Assembly: GCA_023231065.1 (NCBI GenBank)
Contig: JALNWE010000023.1
Span: 1 to 41,469, forward strand
Reading direction: 5' to 3'
Length of the DNA: 41,469 nt
Origin: Bacteroidales bacterium
GTDB taxonomy: Bacteria > Bacteroidota > Bacteroidia > Bacteroidales > FEN-979
Below, piece after piece: positions 16,470 through 25,054 of this stretch. Within the stretch, counting starts at the first letter, position 1, and each line of letters begins with the position of its first letter. The notes below the pieces were generated by a model. That model worked only from the letters and a program-made list of their open reading frames with translations. It was not told the DNA's origin and ran no database searches. The position numbers were made by a program, and so were the translations under genes.

Positions 16470-17435
16470 ATGCATGTTAACTCTGATGTTGAAGCAGTTG
16501 ATTTATTGGTAAGTAAATATAATCTCCTTAAAGCGGAAGTGGGCAGGGTGATTGTTGGGCAGGATGACGTAATAAAAAATTTGCTCATCTCGATTTTTTG
16601 TAAAGGCCATTGCTTATTGGTTGGGGTTCCCGGGCTTGCTAAAACCCTGATGGTAAATACCTTGTCAAAAGCCCTGGGGCTTAGCTATCATCGGATTCAA
16701 TTTACCCCCGACCTGATGCCTTCTGATATCATTGGGACCGAGATCCTGGATGAAAGCCGGCATTTCAGGTTTATTAAAGGACCGGTTTTTGCCAATATCA
16801 TTTTAGCTGACGAGATCAACCGTACACCTCCTAAAACACAATCTGCCTTACTGGAGGCTATGCAGGAAAAGGCAGTAACAGTTGCAGGCGCCACCTACCT
16901 GCTGGAAGAGCCATTTTTCGTTTTAGCTACCCAGAATCCCATTGAACAGGAAGGGACCTATCCTTTACCCGAAGCCCAGCTCGACCGGTTCATGTTCAAT
17001 ATCTGGCTTGATTATCCATCCGTGGAGGAAGAGATACGAATTGTCAAATCTACAACAACTGAAAAAACAATCATCCCCAATATCGTCCTTTCATCAGAAG
17101 AAATACTCTTTTATCAGAACCTGATAAGGAAAATTCCGGTGCCTGACAACGTGTTTCAGTTTGCCGTTAACCTCGTGACCTCAACCCGTCCCGGCGCAAC
17201 AAAGGCCAATGGCTGGGCAAACGAATACCTGACCTGGGGCGCAGGCCCGCGGGCCTCTCAATATCTGATCCTGGGCGCTAAATGTCACGCGGCCATCAGT
17301 GGCAAATATTCTCCTGATCTAGAAGATGTCAGGGCTGTTGCCACCTCTGTCCTCCGTCATCGGATCGTCAGAAACTATAAAGCGGAAGCTGCTGGGATCC
17401 GGGTTGAAGATATAATAAATCATTTTTTATCCTGA
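16470..17435 (+). CDS. MoxR-family AAA+ ATPase
   Basis: A 321-residue cytoplasmic AAA ATPase. Walker A is GVPGLAKT (52-59), Walker B is ILADEIN (111-117), and the sensor region reads LATQNPIEQEGTYPLPEAQLDRF, hallmarks of MoxR/RavA-type chaperones. C-terminal winged-helix-like part from about 240 (RASQYLILGAKCHAAI). These ATPases assist cofactor insertion or complex assembly, usually with DUF58 and von Willebrand factor A partners encoded next door. Here none follows within the window: the next gene is pstS. It lies 9 bases after surA, so it is probably in the folding operon, suggesting a link to envelope assembly, which is inference. Confidence 0.93.
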   Translation: MHVNSDVEAVDLLVSKYNLLKAEVGRVIVGQDDVIKNLLISIFCKGHCLLVGVPGLAKTLMVNTLSKALGLSYHRIQFTPDLMPSDIIGTEILDESRHFRFIKGPVFANIILADEINRTPPKTQSALLEAMQEKAVTVAGATYLLEEPFFVLATQNPIEQEGTYPLPEAQLDRFMFNIWLDYPSVEEEIRIVKSTTTEKTIIPNIVLSSEEILFYQNLIRKIPVPDNVFQFAVNLVTSTRPGATKANGWANEYLTWGAGPRASQYLILGAKCHAAISGKYSPDLEDVRAVATSVLRHRIVRNYKAEAAGIRVEDIINHFLS

Positions 17436-17514
17436 AATAATTCAGTTTATTTTACATTTCAATTTGTGCATCCCGGAACGGACTAAATTTACATTCTGAT
17501 TTATAAACTATAAT

Positions 17515-18507
17515 ATGGATCGTAATTTTTTCTTTTACAGTTTACTTTTGGCTTTTATTTTCCTTTTTGGAGGGAGCATATTGTTTTCTTCCTGTAACAA
17601 CAATGGGAACCGGGACATATCCTCAAAAGGGGATACGTTGCGTGGGAAAATTACTATTTCTGGCGCTTTTGCACTCTACCCGATGGTGGTGAAATGGGCT
17701 GAAGAATTCCATAAGCTACATCCGAGGGTGACCATCAATGTTTCAGCGGGCGGGGCAGGGAAGGGGATGGCCGATGCTTTGTCGAAAATGGTAGATCTCG
17801 GGATGTTCTCGAAATCAGTCAGCCCTGAAGAACAAGCGAAAGGGGCGTGGTGGATCGCAGTGGCTAAAGATGCGGTCTTGCCAACCGTAAATGCTAAAAA
17901 CCCTGTTTTGCGCGATTTGAAAACGAAAGGACTGACCCGGCAGAAATTCTATGATATTTTTATAACCGGTAAAATCAAAACCTGGGGAGAAGCTGTCGGG
18001 AATTCATCTGCAATTGACCTTCAGGCTTTTACCCGGTCAGATGCATGCGGGGCTGCCGAAATGTGGGCGAAATACCTGAAAGGGAAGAAACAGGAAGACC
18101 TGTTGGGACTGGGGGTCAACGGCGACCCTGGCGTAGCGGATGCTGTCAGGAAAAATGTTGAAGGTATCGGGTTTAACAACCTGGGCTTTGTATATGAAAT
18201 GGGATCGCGGAAAATTTATCAGGGACTGGCTGTAATCCCTATTGATTTGAACGAAAACGGACGGATCGACCCACAGGAAAATTTCTATGGCACCATGGAC
18301 GGGGTCATGAAAGCTATCAATGAAGGTGTTTATCCCTCGCCGCCTGCCCGCGATCTCTATCTGGTCTCCTGCGGAAAACCGACCAATAAACTCGTTATTG
18401 CCTTTTTGCAATGGGCGCTGAATGACGGTCAAAAATTTGTTACAGAAGCAGGTTATGTCATGATCAAACCCGAAAAAATTAAAACGGAATTATTAAAGTT
18501 CAACTGA
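17515..18507 (+). CDS. pstS: Phosphate ABC transporter substrate-binding lipoprotein
   Basis: A 330-residue PstS-like phosphate-binding protein. The lipobox LFSSC (Cys27) anchors it to a membrane. The PBP fold starts ITISGAFALYPMVVKWAEEF; the phosphate-contact SGA loop matches the family S-G-A/S motif, and the AGGAGKGMADAL and RSDACGAAEMW stretches follow in the usual order. Its stop is one base before the pstC start, so the four pst genes form one operon. It is likely induced by phosphate starvation, though no Pho box can be identified in the 79-base upstream gap. Confidence 0.92.
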   Translation: MDRNFFFYSLLLAFIFLFGGSILFSSCNNNGNRDISSKGDTLRGKITISGAFALYPMVVKWAEEFHKLHPRVTINVSAGGAGKGMADALSKMVDLGMFSKSVSPEEQAKGAWWIAVAKDAVLPTVNAKNPVLRDLKTKGLTRQKFYDIFITGKIKTWGEAVGNSSAIDLQAFTRSDACGAAEMWAKYLKGKKQEDLLGLGVNGDPGVADAVRKNVEGIGFNNLGFVYEMGSRKIYQGLAVIPIDLNENGRIDPQENFYGTMDGVMKAINEGVYPSPPARDLYLVSCGKPTNKLVIAFLQWALNDGQKFVTEAGYVMIKPEKIKTELLKFN

Positions 18508-18508
18508 A

Positions 18509-19399
18509 ATGCATCTTCTCAACCGGCAGCAACGACATGTGGTCAACTACTCCTGGATGATCATTAGCTTGTTGCTGGTTGCATTGTTACCATTTTTTCT
18601 ATTCCTCGGCCTTTATTTAAAATCTTTTTTACTGATCCATGATTATTCCATCATAGATCTGATCTTCTCAAAAGAATGGAGGCCCTCCAGTGGTAAATTC
18701 GGATTTTATCCATTTATTGTCGGGTCGATATGGGTTACTGTCCTGGCCATGTTGATTTCTGCCCCCATCTGCCTTCTGACTGCAATTTATGTGACACAAT
18801 ATACACAGAAACGGTTTCTCAGGATCATGCATCCCGCCATCGATATCCTGGCCGGGATCCCATCTGTGGTGTATGGACTGTGGGGGATCCTTGTGATCGT
18901 CCCATTCATTTCAAAATACCTGGGCCCGTGGTGTGGGGTCAAAACCATGGGATATAGCATCATTGCTGCTTCCTTCGTGTTGTCGATCATGATCATCCCT
19001 TTCATTCTGAACATCCTTATCGAAATTTTCAGGGCCATTCCGACTGAGCTTAAAGAAGCTGCCTTGTCGTTGGGAGCAACCCCCTGGCAAACCATCAAAC
19101 ATGTCCTGATGCGTAAAGCCCTGCCTGGGATCATTGCCGCGTTTGGTTTCGGACTGGCGAGGGCTTTTGGAGAAACCATGGCGGTTTTAATGGTGGTGGG
19201 GAATGTTGTCAGACTGCCAAAAAACGTTTTTGATCCGGGATATACCCTGCCCGCACTGATCGCCAACAATTATGGGGAAATGTTGTCAATACCAAAATAT
19301 GACTCGGCGCTGATGTTCGCTGCTCTTCTTTTACTGGCCGTCTCCCTGTTTTTCAATCTGATCATGCATTTTTTTATTGTCAGGTACAATAAATACTGA
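18509..19399 (+). CDS. pstC: Phosphate ABC transporter permease
   Basis: A 296-residue inner-membrane protein with about six hydrophobic segments (first about 15-38). The cytoplasmic coupling loop reads IPTELKEAALSLGATPWQTIKHVLMRKALPGI, the EAA motif of ABC permeases, followed by AFGFGLARAFGETMAVLMVVG, typical of PstC. It forms the transmembrane channel with PstA. It starts one base after pstS and is followed by pstA after 24 bases. Confidence 0.93.
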   Translation: MHLLNRQQRHVVNYSWMIISLLLVALLPFFLFLGLYLKSFLLIHDYSIIDLIFSKEWRPSSGKFGFYPFIVGSIWVTVLAMLISAPICLLTAIYVTQYTQKRFLRIMHPAIDILAGIPSVVYGLWGILVIVPFISKYLGPWCGVKTMGYSIIAASFVLSIMIIPFILNILIEIFRAIPTELKEAALSLGATPWQTIKHVLMRKALPGIIAAFGFGLARAFGETMAVLMVVGNVVRLPKNVFDPGYTLPALIANNYGEMLSIPKYDSALMFAALLLLAVSLFFNLIMHFFIVRYNKY

Positions 19400-19423
19400 C
19401 CGCCAATAATAAATTAACCATCT

Positions 19424-20281
19424 ATGAAATTGTCGCAAAAAATTGAAGAGAAGTTTTTTAAGGTCATGATGATCTTTTCCACGTACTTCATTTTGCTGAT
19501 CCTGGCGCTTATCATCTATACCATTTTTGAAAAAGGGATAAAAGCTATGTCATGGGAAATACTTACCCAGGTACCCCAGGGGGGGTACTATTACGGGAAA
19601 GGAGGGGGCATCCTGAATGCCATCCTGGGTTCCTTGTCCCTGGCCTTTGGAGCCACGATCCTCGCCTTTATCATAGGGTTACCGGTTGCGCTGTACATCA
19701 ATGTTTTTTTAATCCGTCATAAAAAACTCGTCAATCTGATCCGTTTCATCCTTGACCTTATATGGGGAATCCCATCCATCGTGTACGGCGCTTTCGGATT
19801 CACCCTGATGATCTTTTTTGGATTACAGACTTCTTTGTTAGCAGGGATCCTCACCGTTACCTTGTTTATCCTTCCCATCATGATCCGGTCGATGGATGAA
19901 ATATTACGTACCGTTCCTATTGGCCTTCAGGAAGCGTCATATTCCCTGGGTTCCAATAAATCGGAAACAGCTTTCAGGATATTTACAAGGCAATCTTTCT
20001 CCGGTATCATCACAGCTGTTTTATTATCCTTCGGACGCGCCATCGGTGATGCGGCCTCGGTCTTATTCACAGCCGGATATACCGATAACCTTCCCAATTC
20101 TTTTCTTGAGCCGGTAGCCACATTGCCCCTTTCTATTTTTTTCCAGTTATCCTCCCCGGTACCGGAAGTCCAGGACAGGGCCTATGCTTCTGCCCTTGTG
20201 CTGACCCTGATCATTTTATTGGTCAGCCTTTTTTCACGGGGAATTGGTAAACGTTATCACAAAACAAAAATAAATTTTTAA
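19424..20281 (+). CDS. pstA: Phosphate ABC transporter permease
   Basis: A 285-residue inner-membrane permease pairing with PstC. The first membrane segment is about 14-36 and the last is near the C-terminus. The EAA loop reads VPIGLQEASYSLGSNKSETAFRIF, followed by LLSFGRAIGDAASVLFTAG, a good PstA match. The periplasmic TQVPQGGYYYGKGGGILNAI stretch is also family-typical. pstB begins 15 bases downstream. Confidence 0.93.
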   Translation: MKLSQKIEEKFFKVMMIFSTYFILLILALIIYTIFEKGIKAMSWEILTQVPQGGYYYGKGGGILNAILGSLSLAFGATILAFIIGLPVALYINVFLIRHKKLVNLIRFILDLIWGIPSIVYGAFGFTLMIFFGLQTSLLAGILTVTLFILPIMIRSMDEILRTVPIGLQEASYSLGSNKSETAFRIFTRQSFSGIITAVLLSFGRAIGDAASVLFTAGYTDNLPNSFLEPVATLPLSIFFQLSSPVPEVQDRAYASALVLTLIILLVSLFSRGIGKRYHKTKINF

Positions 20282-20296
20282 AGGCAGGAACTGGGT

Positions 20297-21058
20297 ATGG
20301 ATGATCCAATTAAAATTCAGATACGGGACCTCAATGTTTATGCCGGGCCGAACCATATTCTGAAAAATATTAATGTTGATATCCCACGGAACAAGATCAC
20401 TGTCATCCTGGGACCATCAGGCTGCGGTAAGACCACCCTGCTGAAATGTATGAACCGGCTCACGGATCTTTATCCTGAACTGAAAGTCAGTGGACAGATC
20501 ATGATCGATGACCACAACATCCTGAAAGCCAAGGAAGATATTTATAAACTACGGCAGCAAATGGGCCTGCTTTCTCAACGTCCCTATCCCTTACCCATGA
20601 CCATTTATAACAATATGGCCTATGCCCTGAAACTCCGCGGGATAAAGAACAGGCATGAAATTCATAAGCTGGCCATGCATTACCTTCAACAGGCTAACCT
20701 GTGGGATGAAATCCGAAGCCGGATACATGAACCGGCATCGCGTTTATCCATCGGTCAGCAACAACGGTTATGCCTGGCGCGTGGACTGGCGGTCAACCCG
20801 GAAATTATCCTGGCCGATGAGCCTACCTCCGCACTTGATCCGATATCAAGCCAGTTTATCGAAGAAACCTTCGTAAAACTGAAAAATGATTATACGATCA
20901 TCTTGGTGACCCATATACTGCGGCAGGCCAAAAGGGTTGCCGATCATGTTGTTTTCATGTATCTGGGCGATGTAATAGAACAGGGGAATGTCAATGAAAT
21001 ATTCGAACATCCTCAGATGGAAAAAACAAAGCAATACCTGGGTGGCACCTTTAACTGA
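20297..21058 (+). CDS. pstB: Phosphate ABC transporter ATPase
   Basis: A 253-residue ABC ATPase that powers PstCA. Walker A is GPSGCGKTT (39-47), the Q-loop region is LLSQRPYPLPMTIYNN, Walker B is ILADEPTSALDP (171-182) and the H-loop His is at VTH (206). The signature reads LSIGQQQR (150-157) rather than LSGGQQQR: the second position Gly is Ile. The PYPLPMTIYNNMAYAL stretch is close to the PstB family. Its last 8 bases overlap the convergent radical SAM gene. phoU, which often follows pstB, is not here. Confidence 0.9.
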   Translation: MDDPIKIQIRDLNVYAGPNHILKNINVDIPRNKITVILGPSGCGKTTLLKCMNRLTDLYPELKVSGQIMIDDHNILKAKEDIYKLRQQMGLLSQRPYPLPMTIYNNMAYALKLRGIKNRHEIHKLAMHYLQQANLWDEIRSRIHEPASRLSIGQQQRLCLARGLAVNPEIILADEPTSALDPISSQFIEETFVKLKNDYTIILVTHILRQAKRVADHVVFMYLGDVIEQGNVNEIFEHPQMEKTKQYLGGTFN

Positions 21059-22028
21059 AACCAGGAAATAATCTTCCCTGCCAGGAGCCCTGTCTCTCCA
21101 ATTCCTTTTCTATCAATCTTAAAACCGCATCATACCGGATCAATCCCCATCGCGGGGGATGAGAGGGCCCCTGAAGCAGATAACGAGGGGGAACTTCACC
21201 GGAGAACCTTTCAATGACCATATCCGGATTGAGTTGCTCGATAAAAGAAACGATGAACCGGATATACTCCTCCAGGTTAAATAAATGAAAATCACCGGGG
21301 TTCGAAAAATATTCTTTTTCCATCGCCGTTCCGCGGACGATCTGGAGCTGATGAAATTTTATACTATCAAAAGGCAACCGTGAAATGATCCCCGCCATTG
21401 CCATCATATCGCGGAGATTTTCACCCGGAAGTCCGAAGATTAAATGGGCCCCGGTCCTGATCCCCCGATCATGGGTCTTCCTGACAATGGCTTCGCTCAA
21501 TTCAAAATCATGTTGCCGGTTGATCCTTTGGAGGGTCTTGTTATAGCAGGATTCGATCCCATATTCGATCTGAACATACACTTTTTGGGATAATTTCTGC
21601 AGGTAGTTTAAAATATCATCATCGACACAATCGGGCCGGGTCCCGATTACGATCCCCGCGACGCCGGGGCAAGCCAACGCCTCGGAATACTTTTCCTTCA
21701 AATATCGAAGGGGCGCATAAGTGTTACTGTAAGGTTGAAAATAAACCAGGAATTTTTCGGCCCGGCGGTACCGTACGCCATGAAATTCAATACCCTTGGC
21801 AATTTGGAGATGCAACGGCTCTTTCGGATCGCAGTATGAAGGATTAAAGGCATCATTATCACAATAAGTACATCCTCCGGTCCCTTTCGTCCCGTCCCGG
21901 TTCGGACAGGTAAAACCCGCGTTCACCACCACTTTCTGGATCCTTCCGCCGAAAGTTTTCCGGATATATTCAGTATAGGAATTGAACCTCCGCCTATGCC
22001 CCCATGAAAATATTTCACCAGTCATCAT
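21051..22028 (-). CDS. YhcC-type radical SAM protein (TIGR01212-like)
   Basis: A 325-residue radical SAM enzyme. The cluster-binding region is FTCPNRDGTKGTGGCTYCDN with Cys41, Cys53 and Cys56, the spacing of the YhcC/TIGR01212 group rather than plain CxxxCxxC. Other family marks are YFQPYSNTYAPL, GTRPDCVDD, QIEYGIES and HLIFGLPGE. The reaction is not known for most members; tRNA or small-molecule modification has been proposed. It ends inside the last codons of pstB on the opposite strand, 8 bases of overlap. Which of the two initial Met codons is used is unclear. Confidence 0.88.
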   Translation of the reverse strand: MMTGEIFSWGHRRRFNSYTEYIRKTFGGRIQKVVVNAGFTCPNRDGTKGTGGCTYCDNDAFNPSYCDPKEPLHLQIAKGIEFHGVRYRRAEKFLVYFQPYSNTYAPLRYLKEKYSEALACPGVAGIVIGTRPDCVDDDILNYLQKLSQKVYVQIEYGIESCYNKTLQRINRQHDFELSEAIVRKTHDRGIRTGAHLIFGLPGENLRDMMAMAGIISRLPFDSIKFHQLQIVRGTAMEKEYFSNPGDFHLFNLEEYIRFIVSFIEQLNPDMVIERFSGEVPPRYLLQGPSHPPRWGLIRYDAVLRLIEKELERQGSWQGRLFPGFS

Positions 22029-22086
22029 TCCCTGTTTATTGAATCAACTCACCCCATCCTCCATCCCTTATCCCTTTCCCCTCATT

Positions 22087-22121
22087 AAAAAAAATCCGGC
22101 GAAGGAAGAAACTCCGCCGGA
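22087..22121 (-). terminator. Intrinsic terminator after the POT transporter gene
   Basis: On the minus strand TCCGGCG and CGCCGGA form a 7-bp stem around a 13-base loop, followed by eight T. It lies 28 bases past the stop at 22149. Confidence 0.85.
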
Positions 22122-22148
22122 CAAAGTTAACCAGATAATAAAGAAGTT

Positions 22149-23813
22149 CTAGCTGGTTGTGGCCTTTTCAAGCCGTTTTAAAATCGAGAAAATAAATATG
22201 GCGGATAAAATAGTCAGGCATACCAATAAAAGGAAAAATTGCCATAGTTCCCATTTATCCCAGAATGGGCCGATAAATCCGGCTAACAGGTTCCCGACTG
22301 CAGTTGCGCCAAACCAACCTCCCTGAGCCAATCCTTTATATTGAGGGGGAGCAACTTTTGAAACAAAAGAGATCCCGATGGGGCTAAGGAACAATTCTGC
22401 AATTGTCAGTGTGAAATAGGTGCTTATTAACCAATAGGGTGACCGTAATGTATCAGAAACCCCTCCTTTGGCTGCCAATTCCGAAGGGCTCATCAATCCC
22501 TGGGAAGCAATAATCATGATCGTGAAGCCCACAGCTGTAATCAACATTCCAATGCCAATTTTCTTGGGTGATGATGGCTCCTTCCCATTTTTTCGCATAT
22601 AGGCAAAAAATCCGATGATAATTGGGGTAAGAAAAACGATGAAGATCGGGTTAAACTGTTGGAAAATTTCCGGGGTAATCCTATTCCCGTCCGGTTTTAA
22701 CTGACTGATCGTGAAATAAGCTACCAGGGCTGCAACAATAACCACGGCGAGGCCGATGATTTTTATTTTCCGGGTGTTCTGTTTGCCCAATAAAAGGACC
22801 AGCCCGAGAATTCCAACAAGGATTGGCAAAAACGTTTGAAGATTAAAAATAATGGCCGTGCCTTGTGAAACAGAGGACACTGTATAATCACGGGCAAAAA
22901 TTGTAAGAGTAAACCCATTTTGATGAAAGGCCATCCAGAAAAACATAACTACGAAAAACACAAGGCCAAGGGCAATGAGACGGTCTTTTGTCTGTTTTGG
23001 GGTAAGCTCAACGAGATTTGCATTGTGTTCTGCTTTTTGTTGTTTGTGGGTTACATCAGCATGCTTATAATATTTTCTGAAACCAATAAAAATCAATAAA
23101 GAAACAATCATACTGACAGCCGCTACTGCAAAACCGGCATTGTATGCCTGGCTTATACTTGAGATATAATGATTACAGAAATCAGCCAACTGCGCGAAAT
23201 GAGCGTTTTGGGATGCTGCAAACTGTTCCAATGGAGCGGTGTTGGTTAGTGTACTATTCAGGTATTTGTGGGCCAGGTCGGGGATGGCAGAATCATAGGT
23301 GAAACCATTCATGCCCAGGATCCAGTTCCGCATACCACGGGCAGCGCTGGGCGCAAAGAAAGCGCCGATATTGATCCCCATGTAAAAAATATTAAACGCG
23401 GAGTCCCGTACTTTACTGTATTTCGGATCGTCATACAAATTACCGACCAGGGCCTGCAAATTACCTTTGAAAAATCCCGTTCCTAGAGAAATAATGACCA
23501 GGGCAAAGTAGATGAAAAATTCCCCGGTCCCAGGTATGGCTAACAACGCGTAACCGGCAAACATGATGATAGTACCAAGAACAATGGTCTTGCCATAACC
23601 CAGGAAATTATCGGCGATATAACCTCCAAGCAAAGGAAGAAAATATATGCCAAAAAGAAATCCTCCATATACATGACCGGCCTGAGTCGTTGACCAGCCA
23701 AACTTTGATTGAAGGTAGAGGATGAAAATCGCCAACATGGTATAATAGCCGAACCTTTCTCCCATATTGGCAAAGAAGGCGACATAAAGTCCTTTAGGAT
23801 GTCCTTTAAACAT
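22149..23813 (-). CDS. POT/PTR-family peptide transporter
   Basis: A 554-residue proton-coupled di/tripeptide transporter of the inner membrane with about 12-14 predicted membrane segments. The N-terminal motif is NMGERFGYY (16-24), corresponding to the ExxERFxYY proton-coupling motif with Asn where the first Glu normally is. Also visible are GGYIADNFLGYGKTIVLG and GTGFFKGNLQALVG (the conserved FxxGxG-like helix 4-5 region). A long cytoplasmic linker lies near residues 260-280 (KHADVTHKQQKAEHNANL). C-terminal half includes ELFLSPIGISFVSKVAPPQ. It stands alone with its own promoter and terminator. Confidence 0.92.
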   Translation of the reverse strand: MFKGHPKGLYVAFFANMGERFGYYTMLAIFILYLQSKFGWSTTQAGHVYGGFLFGIYFLPLLGGYIADNFLGYGKTIVLGTIIMFAGYALLAIPGTGEFFIYFALVIISLGTGFFKGNLQALVGNLYDDPKYSKVRDSAFNIFYMGINIGAFFAPSAARGMRNWILGMNGFTYDSAIPDLAHKYLNSTLTNTAPLEQFAASQNAHFAQLADFCNHYISSISQAYNAGFAVAAVSMIVSLLIFIGFRKYYKHADVTHKQQKAEHNANLVELTPKQTKDRLIALGLVFFVVMFFWMAFHQNGFTLTIFARDYTVSSVSQGTAIIFNLQTFLPILVGILGLVLLLGKQNTRKIKIIGLAVVIVAALVAYFTISQLKPDGNRITPEIFQQFNPIFIVFLTPIIIGFFAYMRKNGKEPSSPKKIGIGMLITAVGFTIMIIASQGLMSPSELAAKGGVSDTLRSPYWLISTYFTLTIAELFLSPIGISFVSKVAPPQYKGLAQGGWFGATAVGNLLAGFIGPFWDKWELWQFFLLLVCLTILSAIFIFSILKRLEKATTS

Positions 23814-23864
23814 AATAATGAAGTATTTATAAATAACTTAGTGAATTCTGATAGGCATACAATG

Positions 23865-23894
23865 CAAAAATAATGAATTTTGCATCTCTGACAA
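23865..23894 (-). promoter_or_regulatory. Promoter of the POT transporter gene
   Basis: Read on the minus strand, TTG (23892-23894) and TATTTTTG (23865-23872) are 19 bases apart, an exact Bacteroidota -33/-7 pair. It predicts a leader of about 45 bases before the start at 23813. Confidence 0.65.
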
Positions 23895-23976
23895 CTCATG
23901 CCGGTTCAAATTCAGATTTTTACGATTTTTTTAGGTATCTGTAATATTTTGTTCGCGGTGTCGTCTTATCTTTTGT

Positions 23977-24492
23977 ATGAACCTACAGGAATTTCAAACT
24001 CAGGTATATCCACTGAAAAACAAACTTTTCCGGTTTGCCAAAAGACTGCTTGACCATACCGAAGAGGCTGAAGATGTTGTTCAGGATGTGTTCATAAAAC
24101 TATGGAAACGAAGGGATTCACTCGACGAATACCGTAGCGTGGAAGCCCTGGCAATGGTTTCTGTTAAAAATTTATGTCTGGATAGAATAAAAATGAGACA
24201 TTTCCCGGTGGAAAATTTTGAAAATCATCGCGGCTATCTTGAAAACCTTCCTGGCGATTCTCATGAGGATCATGAAAGCCTTACCTCGGACATCCGCCGC
24301 GCGATCAAAATGCTCCCGGAACAACAGCAAATGATCATGCACCTTCGCGATATAGAAGGATATTCCTTCGAAGAGATAGCCTCCATTATAAATTTAAATG
24401 AAAATGCGATCAGGGTTGCGTTATCCAGGGCCAGAAAACATGTCAGGGAAATACTTGTAAAAACGATGAATTATGAATACCAGGGAGATTGA
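23977..24492 (+). CDS. ECF-type RNA polymerase sigma factor
   Basis: A 171-residue sigma-70 family protein with only regions 2 and 4. Region 2 (about 10-75) includes EEAEDVVQDVFIKLW, the core-binding and -10 helix; region 4 (about 105-160) has EQQQMIMHLRDIEGYSFEEIASIIN and the DNA-reading helix ENAIRVALSRARKHVRE. Its last 20 bases overlap the next gene, so the sigma factor and membrane protein are translationally coupled. It is probably held inactive by that protein. The trigger is unknown, and the target promoter is likely its own. Confidence 0.93.
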   Translation: MNLQEFQTQVYPLKNKLFRFAKRLLDHTEEAEDVVQDVFIKLWKRRDSLDEYRSVEALAMVSVKNLCLDRIKMRHFPVENFENHRGYLENLPGDSHEDHESLTSDIRRAIKMLPEQQQMIMHLRDIEGYSFEEIASIINLNENAIRVALSRARKHVREILVKTMNYEYQGD

Positions 24493-25054
24493 AAATTTAT
24501 TGGAAAGGTATTTTGAGGGACAAACGACCCTTGCGGAGGAGCAGATCCTGAAAACCTTCTTTTCCGGTAATGAGGTACCCGACGAACTGAAAAAGCATCA
24601 GCTGCTTTTCCAATATTTCAAACAGGAAAAACTGGAAAATTTAAGCAATGATGACTTTGAACAAAAGCTTTCTGCAATACTCGCAACCGATGAAAAGGCA
24701 CAGGCAAAAACCCGTCATATCCTGGCCGGGAATCGTTTCTTTTATATCGGCAGTATCGCTGCCGGCATTTTATTGCTGATAGGTCTCTTTTTTACCCTGC
24801 GGGATGACGTTTTTAATAAAAATAAGGCCAATGTACAGCTTTCACGCGAAGAACAGGCTTATCTTGAAGCGCGCCAGGCCCTCCTTATTGTCTCTGCCAA
24901 TTTCAATACCGGTATCCGGGAAGTAGAACGCCTTAAAGTACTTAACAGGGCTTTGGACAATGTGGAAATTTTCAGTAAATTCTATCAATATCAAACCATA
25001 AGTATTAACCCGGACGATTTTCAGGATCAGTCCATAAAACCTAAAAAACAATGA
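24473..25054 (+). CDS. Single-pass membrane protein, probable anti-sigma partner
   Basis: A 193-residue protein starting REIENLLERYFEGQTTLAEEQ, an arrangement frequent in small proteins encoded after Bacteroidota ECF sigma genes. Residues 1-85 are acidic and helical and should face the cytoplasm. About 89-109 is one membrane helix (FYIGSIAAGILLLIGLFF). About 110-193 would be periplasmic. I see no zinc-binding HxxxCxxC, so it is not a ZAS-type anti-sigma factor. It overlaps the sigma gene by 20 bases and the next gene by 4. The anti-sigma role is inferred from arrangement and topology. Confidence 0.75.
   Translation: MNTREIENLLERYFEGQTTLAEEQILKTFFSGNEVPDELKKHQLLFQYFKQEKLENLSNDDFEQKLSAILATDEKAQAKTRHILAGNRFFYIGSIAAGILLLIGLFFTLRDDVFNKNKANVQLSREEQAYLEARQALLIVSANFNTGIREVERLKVLNRALDNVEIFSKFYQYQTISINPDDFQDQSIKPKKQ

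Noticed and set aside
23947..23975. TTTTG repeated before the sigma gene as a -33/-7 promoter
   Set aside because: The second box reads TATCTTTTG with three bases between TA and TTTG, and the spacing to the first is only 15 bases.
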